Source of the DNA: Dehalococcoidia bacterium UBA1123
Lineage (GTDB): Bacteria > Chloroflexota > Dehalococcoidia > Lucifugimonadales > UBA1123
Assembly: GCA_002313895.1 (NCBI GenBank)
Contig: DCAW01000125.1
Location: 2,164-42,525 of the forward strand
Direction of reading: 5' to 3'
DNA length: 40,362 bases
Shown here one piece after another: positions 1 to 7,621 of this stretch. The notes beneath the pieces were generated by a model. That model was not told where the DNA came from and did no database searches. It saw only the letters and a program-made list of their open reading frames with translations. The position numbers were made by a program, and so were the translations under genes. The stretch's first letter is position 1, and each line of letters begins with the position of its first letter.

Positions 1-1
1 G

Positions 2-476
2 AGATGGGCAGTGGTGGCGATCCTCGCGATCGCTTTGCTAAGCGCTGTCGGCACCGCCGGATTTGGGTACATCGGGTCGGGTGGCCGTTGGGGCGGTCAC
101 TATAGCCCGCTCAGTTACAACCACTGAAGCGCGCCGTCTGTTGCCACATCACCTCACCACGCATCCATACTACAGGGCGTGTGAAGGGAAACACTGTGGA
201 CATCTGTGCGGGTCGGGGAAACTGTCGGGTCTTTATGACTGCCTCACGATGCTGCGCGGCCAGAAAGCAAAGACGTTTCCTACGCGTTACCCAAGCCACT
301 ACGGTTATGCTCCGTACAACTGCTACTTCGCTCCCTGTTCGCCATCTGCGAGCGTGTCGCGGAGCACGAGCGTTGATGTAGATGTGGACGTCAACAGCTC
401 GGCGAATGTGTATGGAGGCTGGAAAGGATCGGCGACTACGAACACCAATGTCAACGTGGACGTCGATGTGAACTGA
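2..476 (+). pseudogene. Small secreted/membrane-anchored protein, frame-disrupted, 5' partial
   Basis: Two plus-strand frames look like pieces of one protein. The frame starting at base 2 is open from the window edge to a TGA at 125-127 and encodes one hydrophobic helix (AVVAILAIALLSAVGTAGF) followed by a Gly/Tyr/His-rich tail, like a signal peptide or anchor. A different frame is then open to the TGA at 474-476 and encodes a Tyr/Cys-rich stretch, then two VDVDVN-like blocks (about 369-410 and 443-473). The two blocks use different synonymous codons, which argues that this frame was translated. No start codon sits sensibly for the second part; its only upstream start is a TTG at 63 that overlaps the first frame. 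A frameshift between the parts is the simplest reading. Family not recognised; two unrelated small ORFs remain possible. Confidence 0.35.
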
Positions 477-635
477 CATAGGGGAATTTCTGCCGACGGC
501 TATCTGAAGTGTAATAACCGTCAGGAGATGTTAGACCCACATATAAACAGAATCGAGAGCTGCAAGCTGACAATAGTTGGCCTGCGGTTATTGCAGTGGA
601 ACACCGAGGCGCAGTCCTGGTCAGGGATGCAAATT

Positions 636-992
636 TTAAGGCTGCTGGAGAAGCTGAAGCATGTTGCCGTCGGGGTCCAGCAAGGTTGCCACCCAACCGC
701 CCCAATGCTCCTGTTCCGGCGGTCGGGTGAACTCCACGCCTTGTTCCCTCAGCGTCTGATGAGTGGCATGGATGTCTGTCACATCGAAGTTGATCATTAT
801 TCGGTACGGATCGGCGGCCTGGCCCTTGATCTCGGTGTGCGAGCCGATGCTGAATCTCATCTCGCCCCACTCGAAATTGACGAAATGTGGGCGGACAGAA
901 TGAGGTGTCAGACCCATCGTTTCTGTGTAGAACTTTGTGAGGCGGTCGAGGTTCTGAGTCCAGATTATTACGCCGTTGACGCTGCCTATCAT
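636..992 (-). CDS. VOC superfamily protein (glyoxalase/bleomycin-resistance fold)
   Basis: A 118-residue single-module VOC protein. The N-terminus (NGVIIWTQNLDRLTKFYTE) is the usual first beta strand plus helix that begins a VOC half, and the C-terminal GGWVATLLDPDGNMLQLLQ is the family's DPDGN..eL signature, whose Glu metal ligand is Gln here. The length fits one VOC domain with two beta-alpha-beta-beta-beta units, normally active as a dimer. Members are lyases, dioxygenases or drug-binding proteins and the substrate cannot be told from sequence. The gene is alone, minus strand, and starts at the ATG at 990-992. It is separated from the phosphotriesterase-like gene by the intergenic leader region, so it probably has its own promoter there. 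Confidence 0.85.
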   Translation of the reverse strand: MIGSVNGVIIWTQNLDRLTKFYTETMGLTPHSVRPHFVNFEWGEMRFSIGSHTEIKGQAADPYRIMINFDVTDIHATHQTLREQGVEFTRPPEQEHWGGWVATLLDPDGNMLQLLQQP

Positions 993-1037
993 GTGGGAGA
1001 ATCTCCGAATTTTCCCGCCATATTTCGGGTTAGCAGG

Positions 1038-1066
1038 TTTTCAACTGAGGGTAGTTGATTTATAAT
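1038..1066 (+). promoter_or_regulatory. Putative sigma-70 promoter of the orphan leader RNA
   Basis: A perfect -10 TATAAT lies at 1061-1066, with TTTTCA (4 of 6 matches to TTGACA) at 1038-1043 and a 17-base spacer. Transcription would begin near 1073 and run into the leader and terminator at 1196-1230. The prediction is sequence-only; the -35 is weak. Confidence 0.5.
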
Positions 1067-1133
1067 AGCTTATGAGACGAGTGCGGTGGGGGTTGACAGC
1101 TTTTGGAAGTGTCTCAAGAAAGGAGGCTGCGCG

Positions 1134-1166
1134 TTGGATAGTAGTATGAGGAGGCCCCTCGGGTAG
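1134..1166 (+). CDS. Candidate 10-residue leader peptide (MDSSMRRPLG)
   Basis: A TTG start at 1134-1136 sits 7 bases after a perfect Shine-Dalgarno AAGGAGG, an ideal spacing. The ORF ends with TAG at 1164-1166, exactly in the loop of the following hairpin, so a translating ribosome would cover the 5' arm of that hairpin. The peptide has no run of a single amino acid, which disfavours classical amino-acid attenuation and leaves ribosome stalling by a drug or by the nascent peptide as an option. An alternative ATG at 1146 has poor SD spacing. Confidence 0.35.
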   Translation: MDSSMRRPLG

Positions 1167-1195
1167 GTGTTCCCTGAGGGGACCTCTCACCTTTA

Positions 1196-1230
1196 TAGGG
1201 TCTTGCCTTCGGGCGGGGCCCTATTTTTTT
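1196..1230 (+). terminator. Strong rho-independent terminator with UUCG tetraloop
   Basis: A 12-bp stem (1196-1207 with 1212-1223, three G-U pairs) closes on a TTCG tetraloop and is followed by seven T (1224-1230). Orientation is plus only: on the minus strand the hairpin is not followed by a T tract, so it does not terminate the phosphotriesterase-like operon transcribed toward it. Confidence 0.85.
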
Positions 1231-1281
1231 GCGAGGAATCCTGATGTCTTACCTGACACCTGAAAACCTGATTCCTAACCC

Positions 1282-2235
1282 CTATGATGCTTCAAAGAAA
1301 TTGCGTGGGTTGTTCACAAATATGTTTTGTATGTCCTCTTCGGTTGCGCCGAGTTCCTTAAGCTTGGGAACCACGTTGCGCGTGATGAACAGGTAGCTGT
1401 CCGGGTTGTACTTCAGCCGTTGCTCTTGCATCTCCTTGCTGGCGATACTGAGGGTCACCGACCAGTCGTGGCCGAGCATGATGCGGTGTCCGTATCCGGC
1501 GTCGATGAGTTTCTTGGCAGTCTCTGTGCGGCCTATCCAGTCGGGTGTGTGTTCAGTCTGTCGGCCTGGGTAGCGGTCGAGGCCAATCCAGACGCCTTTT
1601 TCCAACAGGCCAATCAGGTATTCGGTGTCGGTGGTGTCGTTGCTGTGGCCGACGTAGACTCTGTTGAGGTCCACGCCCTCGTCCTCGAAAATTCGCACCT
1701 GCTGTTCGCCGACTCTCTCTGGCGCCCAGGTGTGAGTGGAGATTGGGACTCCGGTGGCCTTCTGAGCGCGGGCAGCCGCTCGCAGAATGATCTCGCCTTC
1801 CGGAGTGACGCCGCCCACGTCGTTTGCGACCTTGATGATGGCGGCTTTGATGCCTGTGCCTTCGATGCCCTCTTCGATTTCCCTGATGTATAACGGAGCC
1901 ACCATGTCCGGCGATGCCGACCAGAACACGCGAGGGATGTCCCGCCATGTCCCGGTGGCGCAAATGATGTTGATGCCGGATTCTCTGGACACCTGTTCCA
2001 GCATTCGGATGTCGCGACCCAGGTCGATGGTCGTAACGTCAACGATGGTGCGGAGACCCTCAGAGTATGCGGTCTTCAGATCGGCGACGGCCCGCGCGAT
2101 TGTTCCCTCACGGTCGATAAATTCGGGATAGACGTACTGGATTCCCGCAGATGTCACCAGGACGTGTTCGTGGGACAGGGTGTATCCGATGTCCGCGGTG
2201 TCCAGGGGGCCAAGAACTGAATTGATTGTTGCCAT
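1282..2235 (-). CDS. Phosphotriesterase-family metal hydrolase (lactonase-like)
   Basis: A 317-residue TIM-barrel amidohydrolase of the phosphotriesterase (PTE/PLL) family. The binuclear-metal ligands are visible in order: HEH in SHEHVLV near residue 24, the Lys in AAIIKVANDVGG that is normally carboxylated, the His in STHTWAPE, the His in VYVGHSND and the Asp in MLGHDWSV. The length is that of the family (about 310-330). PTE homologues in non-pesticide settings usually hydrolyse lactones or related esters; the true substrate is unknown. It is the last gene of the minus-strand run, 7 bases after the FAH gene, with GAGGAG as ribosome site before the ATG at 2235. No minus-strand terminator is visible beyond its stop. 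Confidence 0.9.
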   Translation of the reverse strand: MATINSVLGPLDTADIGYTLSHEHVLVTSAGIQYVYPEFIDREGTIARAVADLKTAYSEGLRTIVDVTTIDLGRDIRMLEQVSRESGINIICATGTWRDIPRVFWSASPDMVAPLYIREIEEGIEGTGIKAAIIKVANDVGGVTPEGEIILRAAARAQKATGVPISTHTWAPERVGEQQVRIFEDEGVDLNRVYVGHSNDTTDTEYLIGLLEKGVWIGLDRYPGRQTEHTPDWIGRTETAKKLIDAGYGHRIMLGHDWSVTLSIASKEMQEQRLKYNPDSYLFITRNVVPKLKELGATEEDIQNIFVNNPRNFFEAS

Positions 2236-2242
2236 TAATTAA

Positions 2243-3025
2243 CTACTCCTCGCCAATCAAAGGGTTGCTGAGCGTTCCGATGCCGGTGATTTCGACGTCA
2301 ACGGTGTCTCCGGCCTTCATGTTCTGTGTGGCTCCGTCGGTGCCCATCCAGATCATGTCTCCGGGGTAGAGAGTGAGGTACTTCGTCATTTCGGCGATGT
2401 AGTGGGCAATGCCGAATATCATGCTGTTGGTGGCGAATTGCGATACCACCTCGCCGTTTAGCCTGACGGTGGTTTGCATGTCCTCGGGGTTGGCTTCGGT
2501 CTCTATCCACGGCCCCATAGGCTTGAAGGTGTCGGTGTTCTTGGCCCGCCAGAGGGTGCGGTCGTTTGCCTGCCAAGTGCGTTCGCTCACATCGTTGCCG
2601 ATGGTGTATCCGAGAATGCAGGAGAACGCCGCGTCCTCGGAGAGATGCTTTGCCTGTTTGCCGATGACTACCACTAATTCGCCTTCGTACTGGACTCGTT
2701 CGGTGGCGTCGGCTGGAATGATTATCGGCTCGCCGTGGGCTATGAGGGCGTTGTTGGCTCGGTACCCGACGTCGGCTCTTGTGGGCAGGTTTGGCTCGTT
2801 GCCCAATAGGGCGGCGGCTTCCCGGACATGCTCTTCGTAGTTGATTCCGGCGGCGTAGAATGTCCGAGGCACGAAAGGCACTCCGATTTTGACGGCGCTC
2901 AGGGGAAGCCGGTTGCCAGTCGCGCGGTGACCGTCGAAAGGATTCCCGCTGACGCCCTCTACCTGATCGCCTTCAACGATTCCGTAGCTCGTGGCGCCGC
3001 CGTATTGGTATCTAATCAATCGCAT
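2243..3025 (-). CDS. Fumarylacetoacetate hydrolase (FAH) family protein
   Basis: A 260-residue FAH-fold hydrolase/decarboxylase. Signatures are FYAAGINYEEHVREA, the metal-binding EGELVVVIGK and GNDVSERTWQ, then the C-terminal PGDMIWMGT and GDTVDVEITGIGTL. These place it with the short bacterial FAHD/2-hydroxyhepta-2,4-diene-1,7-dioate isomerase-like proteins that act on acyl pyruvates and ring-cleavage products, rather than with the long fumarylacetoacetase of tyrosine breakdown. The start ATG (3023-3025) follows GGAGGA and lies 2 bases from the stop of the AI-2E gene; the phosphotriesterase-like gene follows 7 bases downstream, so coupled translation is likely. Its neighbours suggest breakdown of aromatic or lactone-type compounds; the substrate is inferred only. 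Confidence 0.88.
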   Translation of the reverse strand: MRLIRYQYGGATSYGIVEGDQVEGVSGNPFDGHRATGNRLPLSAVKIGVPFVPRTFYAAGINYEEHVREAAALLGNEPNLPTRADVGYRANNALIAHGEPIIIPADATERVQYEGELVVVIGKQAKHLSEDAAFSCILGYTIGNDVSERTWQANDRTLWRAKNTDTFKPMGPWIETEANPEDMQTTVRLNGEVVSQFATNSMIFGIAHYIAEMTKYLTLYPGDMIWMGTDGATQNMKAGDTVDVEITGIGTLSNPLIGEE

Positions 3026-3027
3026 TA

Positions 3028-4254
3028 TTAGTCCTCCATATCAAGAGAAGATTCTGTTGGTGGTCTGGGAGCTGTGGGCTGGTCTGATTGCGCTGATATT
3101 TCTCCGGTTGGGGTTGGCAGACGAGTTTCTCCGAATTGCTGGCGAGTCCATTCGCCGTAGAAATATTTGAACACGTCCCGGGCCGCCGCGGTCAACGGAA
3201 CACCTACAACCACGCCCCACAGGCCTGAGGTCTCGCTGGCGATTACCAGGACGACCAAGATTAGTGCAGGGTGGATATTGACGGCTTTCGATTGGATTCT
3301 GGGAGAGATTATGTTGCTCTCGACGAACTGCACCACGACGTACAGCACGATGACCCAAATCATATCCTCGCGGGACGTCGCGAGAGTCACCAACAAACCG
3401 GGGACGGCGCCGAGAACCGCGCCGATTATGGGGATCAGGCCAAAAAGACCGGCGATAAGACCCAGCACGGCGGCGAACTTCACGCCGAGAATGAACAGGC
3501 CCACAAATACCGAGACTCCGACAATCAATGCACTGAAAAGCTGTGCTCGTATGTACGCCCCGATTACGTTGTGGATGATTTGAACGACATTGTGCGCGTG
3601 CCGTCTGTTCGCGGGGGATAACGCCGAGTAGAATCCGTCCAGAGAGCCGTGGCCGTCTTTCAGAATGTAGAACAACATGAACGGCACGATAGCCAAACCG
3701 ATGACGAGGGTGACGGCATTAGTAACTCCGTTCAAGGTCTTGCCCATGATAGAACGGGCGGCCGAACCGAGAATTTCCCCGCCACTCTCGACGCTCAACT
3801 CAATCTGAACCCGCAGTTCCTCGGGTATGCGTTCCGTGTATTCCTTGCCCCAATCCTCCAACGTCACGCGGGCGCTCTCATAAAGCTCAGGAACAGTTTC
3901 AATAAATTCTTGAGACTCTTGAAATAGAGGAGGTATCATGAGGAATCCCAGGCCAATGACAGCCGTCGCCGCAATCACGTATATGGCGAGAATTGCCACA
4001 ATGCGGGTGAATCCTGGGTACTTTTCACGCCACGGTTGCAATCTTACGACACGGTCAACTAACGGGTGGAGCAACTCAGCGAGGATGATTGCAATCGCAA
4101 AGGGGAACAACGCTCCTCGCGCCAACCAAAGCACCGTGACGACGACCAGCAATATTGCGACGACCATTCCGGCCCGTCGCCAACGTTGCCAGGTTGTTTG
4201 ATTTGGTCTTAGCGGAGCCGGTTGGAACACCTGATTCCCGCCTATTGATTTCAA
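3028..4254 (-). CDS. AI-2E (PerM/TqsA) family membrane transporter
   Basis: A 408-residue multi-spanning protein of the AI-2E/PerM family. Hydrophobic helices lie near residues 28-65 (two, around RAGMVVAILLVV and FPFAIAIILAELLHPLVD), near 80-110, at about 180-200 (TLVIGLAIVPFMLFYILKDG) and in a group at about 235-340. IVPFMLFYILKDG and the later LFGLIPIIGAVLGAVPG are typical of the family. Members are thought to export small molecules or ions; the cargo here is unknown. The listed start is a TTG without a clear SD, so the true N-terminus may lie a few codons inside. It lies between cinA (30 bases upstream) and the FAH gene (2 bases downstream) and probably shares their transcript. Confidence 0.88.
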   Translation of the reverse strand: MKSIGGNQVFQPAPLRPNQTTWQRWRRAGMVVAILLVVVTVLWLARGALFPFAIAIILAELLHPLVDRVVRLQPWREKYPGFTRIVAILAIYVIAATAVIGLGFLMIPPLFQESQEFIETVPELYESARVTLEDWGKEYTERIPEELRVQIELSVESGGEILGSAARSIMGKTLNGVTNAVTLVIGLAIVPFMLFYILKDGHGSLDGFYSALSPANRRHAHNVVQIIHNVIGAYIRAQLFSALIVGVSVFVGLFILGVKFAAVLGLIAGLFGLIPIIGAVLGAVPGLLVTLATSREDMIWVIVLYVVVQFVESNIISPRIQSKAVNIHPALILVVLVIASETSGLWGVVVGVPLTAAARDVFKYFYGEWTRQQFGETRLPTPTGEISAQSDQPTAPRPPTESSLDMED

Positions 4255-4284
4255 GAATTATTGATCAGCGTGCCGATTTGCGTA

Positions 4285-5532
4285 TCAAAAGCCGTCCATG
4301 AGTGCGACTCTGAGAAGCTCAATAGCATTGAAGCTCATTCGTGTCCGGTCGGGCAATCCCCGGCCTCCGTAGCTGTAGTTACGGCTTTTGAAGCTGGCGC
4401 CGTCGGTGATTGAGATGTAGGTGCGGCCTCTGGCAAGGTTCTCGGCTTCTTCCTCCGGGTGTTCGATGGCGTGCAGAGCAAGCCCAAGGTCTGAGCCTGT
4501 CATTGACCTGACGCACGATGCCAGTTCTTGTGTGAGCTTTATGGCGTCGCCTTTCAGAGAGTTTAAGTCTGATGATTTGTTGGAGAATTGCAGAAGTCGT
4601 CTGGTTGTCGCCTCGGAGTTGCTAATTAGGCCTTCTACGAAAAATTCGGAATTGGATGTCTGAAGCCTGCCGGCCAACAGACCGGCAGTGAGGTCTTCGT
4701 ACACCGAGACGGTTTTGCCCTGGTCGGCGAGAAGATCGCCTATGGCGTCTTCCATCGATTCCTCGTCGGTGGCAAACACATGGCGTCCCAATAGTCGGCG
4801 GACCTCTACTTCTACAGGGTCGATCAGCGAGTTTGCGGTCTCGATGTCGGCGGCTTTGGCGGCGATTCTAACGTCCACTTGGCCGGGATGGGCTAGGACG
4901 CCTACGGTGGGATTTTGGGATTCCGCAATCAGATGCCCGATGGCGTCATCGACACGGCTCTCTCCGAGTTCGGCCACCTTTAGGACTCGGTAGATGATCG
5001 TCTCGGCGAGGTTGAATTTTTGCCGGAGGTATGGCGCAACCTCGTTGTCGAACAGCCATTTCATCTCGAAGGGGACTCCGGGCAGCGTGAATATCGCAGC
5101 GCGAGGGTCTTCGACTATGAAGGATGGGGCTGTGCCGTTGGGATTGTTGACGATGATCGAGCCTTCGGGAATGAAGGCCTGACGCTCGTTGTTGGGCGTC
5201 ATTATCATGCCGCGTTTTTGGAAGCGTTCCTGCAATTGGAGAACTAACTCCGGCTCTTTGATCAGCTTGCGGTTCGTGACCTGGGCGACAATCTCCCTCG
5301 TGATGTCGTCCTGTGTGGGGCCGAGTCCGCCGCCGGTTATCACGATGTCGGATCGTTCCAGAGCGCGTTCGATGACCTCAGCCATTCGATCAGGATTGTC
5401 CCCGACGACCGTTTTGTAGAACAGATTGACGCCCAGGTCAGTCAGGCGTTGAGCCATCCATGAGGCGTTGGTGTCCATAATCTGGCCGAGGAGCAGCTCT
5501 GAGCCGATGGATATTATCTCTGCGTTCGCCAT
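4285..5532 (-). CDS. cinA: CinA family protein with degenerate NMN-deamidase domain
   Basis: A 415-residue CinA (competence/damage-inducible) protein. The N-terminal MoCF-like domain is intact, with SIGSELLLGQIMDTNA at the start, ITGGGLGPTQDD near residue 65 and LPGVPFEMKWLF near 150. Known CinA proteins hydrolyse ADP-ribose with this part and deamidate nicotinamide mononucleotide with the C-terminal domain. In that C-terminal domain the usual AESCTGG reads YEDLTAG, so the catalytic Ser is Asp, and the later TGIAGP stretch reads HAIEHP. The deamidase activity is therefore probably lost while the fold is kept. It starts at the ATG at 5530-5532, 4 bases after the SsuD-like gene, in the same transcription unit. 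Confidence 0.9.
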   Translation of the reverse strand: MANAEIISIGSELLLGQIMDTNASWMAQRLTDLGVNLFYKTVVGDNPDRMAEVIERALERSDIVITGGGLGPTQDDITREIVAQVTNRKLIKEPELVLQLQERFQKRGMIMTPNNERQAFIPEGSIIVNNPNGTAPSFIVEDPRAAIFTLPGVPFEMKWLFDNEVAPYLRQKFNLAETIIYRVLKVAELGESRVDDAIGHLIAESQNPTVGVLAHPGQVDVRIAAKAADIETANSLIDPVEVEVRRLLGRHVFATDEESMEDAIGDLLADQGKTVSVYEDLTAGLLAGRLQTSNSEFFVEGLISNSEATTRRLLQFSNKSSDLNSLKGDAIKLTQELASCVRSMTGSDLGLALHAIEHPEEEAENLARGRTYISITDGASFKSRNYSYGGRGLPDRTRMSFNAIELLRVALMDGF

Positions 5533-5536
5533 GAAG

Positions 5537-6649
5537 TTATGTGCCTCGCTCGTCGTCTATGAGGGATTTGATTATGGGCAGAACACCAGATGCCACGCGG
5601 TCGCATTCCTCGACGTGTGGGTATCCTGAGAGGATAAATTCGTCTACGCCCAGTTTCCAGTATCCGAGGAGCTCTTCGGCGACCTGCTCCGGCGAGCCGA
5701 CGATGGCGGTGCCGCAGTTGACGCGGACGGTGGATATGCCATTCCAGAGGTGGTTTCCCACTCTATGGTCGGCAATTATTCGGGCTTGTCCCTGTTGGCC
5801 AACCATCGCCGTTCCAGCGAACACGGCCTGCCGCTGATACTTGACGACGGAGGTGGCCTCAGATAACAGGTCTTCGGCGGCGTCCCACGCTTCGGCTTCG
5901 GTCGGTCGGGTTATAATGTGAGTTCGGAGTCCGAAACCCGGCGCGCGTCCAGCTGCGGCGAATTGCGCTCTTGCGCGGTCGAAGAATGCGGAGATTTCAT
6001 CTTGAGGGAGTATCCACGCCAGATACATATCTGACTGGCGGCCGGCAAGGCCGAGAGCGCGGTCTGACGCGCCGCCCAAGTAGAATTTCGGGCCTCCATT
6101 CACGACACCTGGAGAGCAGAAGGCGCCTCGCAGTTGGACGTGATCGCCCTCGAAGTCAACAGGGTCGGTGGTTGACCATAGAAGCCTGAGCGCCGCGATA
6201 AATTCCTCGGCGCGTTCGTATCGGTGGGCGTGGTCACTGGTCTCGCCGAAACGCTCGAAGTCCCCCTGGATGCCTCCTGGGACGACATTGATGTCGATGC
6301 GGCCCCCGCTTATCTGGTCGAGATTTGCCGCCATCTGGCCCCACAGCCCAGTGGATACGAAGCCGGGTCTCACGGCTATCAAGAATCGAATCCGACTGGT
6401 GACTGCTGCAAGGGCAGTCACGGTGGTCCAGGTTTCTGCCAGTGGCGCTCCTTCCTCAAACAGTCCGTTGGCGAATCTTGTTGGTATCAGAAGGGAATAG
6501 AAGCCGTTGCGCTCGGCGGTCTCGACGACGTTTCGCAGATACTCGAAAGTGGGCGGACGCTCGGCTCGAAGGGTGCCGATGTGCGCCCCGTCACCGTCTA
6601 TGGGGATGAACCAGTCGAATTTGGGTTCCGGGCGGTTCTGGTCAATCAT
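5537..6649 (-). CDS. SsuD-like FMNH2-dependent monooxygenase (LLM class)
   Basis: A 370-residue luciferase-like monooxygenase closest in pattern to alkanesulfonate monooxygenase SsuD: FIPIDGDGAHIGT at the N-terminus, FLIAVRPGFVS near residue 90, HAHRYERAEEF near 140, YLGGASDRAL near 190, then NGISTVRVNCGTAIVGSPEQV and the C-terminal EFILSGYPHVEE that in SsuD binds the phosphate end of the substrate or FMN. Such enzymes use reduced flavin and O2 to cleave C-S or C-N bonds. No flavin reductase (ssuE) or ABC transporter (ssuABC) is next to it, so sulfonate use is only a suggestion. It lies 21 bases after the alpha/beta hydrolase and 4 bases before cinA. Confidence 0.88.
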   Translation of the reverse strand: MIDQNRPEPKFDWFIPIDGDGAHIGTLRAERPPTFEYLRNVVETAERNGFYSLLIPTRFANGLFEEGAPLAETWTTVTALAAVTSRIRFLIAVRPGFVSTGLWGQMAANLDQISGGRIDINVVPGGIQGDFERFGETSDHAHRYERAEEFIAALRLLWSTTDPVDFEGDHVQLRGAFCSPGVVNGGPKFYLGGASDRALGLAGRQSDMYLAWILPQDEISAFFDRARAQFAAAGRAPGFGLRTHIITRPTEAEAWDAAEDLLSEATSVVKYQRQAVFAGTAMVGQQGQARIIADHRVGNHLWNGISTVRVNCGTAIVGSPEQVAEELLGYWKLGVDEFILSGYPHVEECDRVASGVLPIIKSLIDDERGT

Positions 6650-6670
6650 GTACTATCGCTCTCTATGGGG

Positions 6671-7579
6671 TTAGTCTGCCGCAGTCGCGACGTTTTGGTG
6701 TTGACGGACGAATTCGCCAATCCGGTCGATAGCCTGTTGGCCCTCCGGAAGGACTGGGGCGTATATCGGCCAGACGTGGATCATCTCGTCCCACTGTTCC
6801 AGTGTCACATCGACGCCGGCTGACTCGGCTTTTTCAACCAGACGGGTTGAGTCGCTGAGAAGGGTTTCCCATGTGCCTACCAAGACGAGGGTGGGAGGCA
6901 GTCCGGTGAGGTCGACGTGGAGCGGTGCGGCCAGCGGAGTTCGGGGGTCGGGGCCGTTGAGGTATATGTTCGCGATGCCGACGAGACCGTCTCGTTGAAT
7001 CATCGGATCAACGCTTGCTTTGGATGTCATGGTTTCTCCGATGCACTCAAGATCAACCCACGGCGATATGCACACAGCACAGGCGGGCATCGGGCTGCCT
7101 GAATCTCGGAAAGACACCAGCGCCGCCACGGTCAAACCTCCGCCTGCCGAGGCTCCGGCAATGGCGATCTGTGCCGGGTCGATTCCCTGGTCCAACACCC
7201 ATCGGTAGGCGTCGGTTGCGTCCTCGACGGCAGCAAGGAACGGGTTTTCAGGCGCAAGTCGATACTCGATGTTGAGAACCCGGCTGCGAGTCGATTTTGA
7301 GATTCTGGCCGCCAATTCTCGATTGGATTCGATAGACCCCAAGATGTAGGCGCCGCCGTGGAGGAATAAGACCGCACAATTGTCGTTGGCGTTAGGCGCG
7401 GCAACCCACTCGGCGAGAACGCCATTGGCGTCAACGCTGGTCACATCGACTTGGGTGTCGCAGCCAATATTACGCATGATTATCGTCTTGCCTGCCCTGG
7501 CGTCTTGAATCGTCAGTTTGCTGGCCTGCTGTCTTGAGGTCAACAGGTCGATCACCGCCTGTAACTCCTTGCTCGGCAT
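6671..7579 (-). CDS. Alpha/beta hydrolase, hormone-sensitive lipase (family IV) type
   Basis: A 302-residue esterase/lipase of the HSL group. The oxyanion-hole motif is LFLHGGAYILGS (about residue 70), the nucleophile elbow GASAGGG (about 143), and the catalytic His lies in WDEMIHVWP near residue 266. The acid region reads VGTWETLLSDSTRL where many relatives have GDAEVLLDD or GSDEVLL, so the Glu or the later Asp must serve. No signal peptide is seen; the enzyme is cytoplasmic and should hydrolyse short-chain esters or lactones. AGGGAGAA precedes the ATG at 7577-7579. It is flanked on both sides by luciferase-like monooxygenases, so it may open esters or lactones made by these oxygenases (inference). 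Confidence 0.9.
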   Translation of the reverse strand: MPSKELQAVIDLLTSRQQASKLTIQDARAGKTIIMRNIGCDTQVDVTSVDANGVLAEWVAAPNANDNCAVLFLHGGAYILGSIESNRELAARISKSTRSRVLNIEYRLAPENPFLAAVEDATDAYRWVLDQGIDPAQIAIAGASAGGGLTVAALVSFRDSGSPMPACAVCISPWVDLECIGETMTSKASVDPMIQRDGLVGIANIYLNGPDPRTPLAAPLHVDLTGLPPTLVLVGTWETLLSDSTRLVEKAESAGVDVTLEQWDEMIHVWPIYAPVLPEGQQAIDRIGEFVRQHQNVATAAD

Positions 7580-7621
7580 TTTGTTCTCCCTAGATTAATG
7601 GGACGCAGAGGGTTGGTGTGG

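Larger units (their letters stand above)
1073..1230 (+). ncRNA. Orphan attenuator-like leader RNA or small RNA
   Basis: A roughly 158-nt transcript can be drawn from the promoter at 1038-1066 to the terminator. It contains a 6-bp stem TGAGAC/GTCTCA (1073-1078 with 1111-1116), a perfect SD AAAGGAGG (1119-1126), a 10-codon ORF (1134-1166), a 13-bp hairpin (1151-1186 with two single-base bulges) and the terminator hairpin. The 5' arm of hairpin 1 (GGCCCC, 1153-1158) is also exactly complementary to the 3' arm of the terminator (GGGGCC, 1215-1220), and GACC (1181-1184) can pair with GGTC (1199-1202), so terminator and antiterminator forms exclude each other. That is the layout of ribosome-mediated attenuation. 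There is no plus-strand gene after it apart from a doubtful 50-codon ORF. No known RNA family (T-box, SRP, 6S) was recognised. Confidence 0.5.

Noticed and set aside
528..1058. 176-codon plus-strand ORF opposite the VOC gene
   Set aside because: It is antisense to a clear VOC protein and shows no domain pattern of its own; treated as a shadow.
1244..1396. 50-codon plus-strand ORF after the orphan terminator (starts MSYLTPENLIPNPYDAS)
   Set aside because: It has GAGGAA 5 bases before the ATG, but most of it is antisense to the phosphotriesterase-like gene and the later part looks random, so it is only mentioned within the leader finding.
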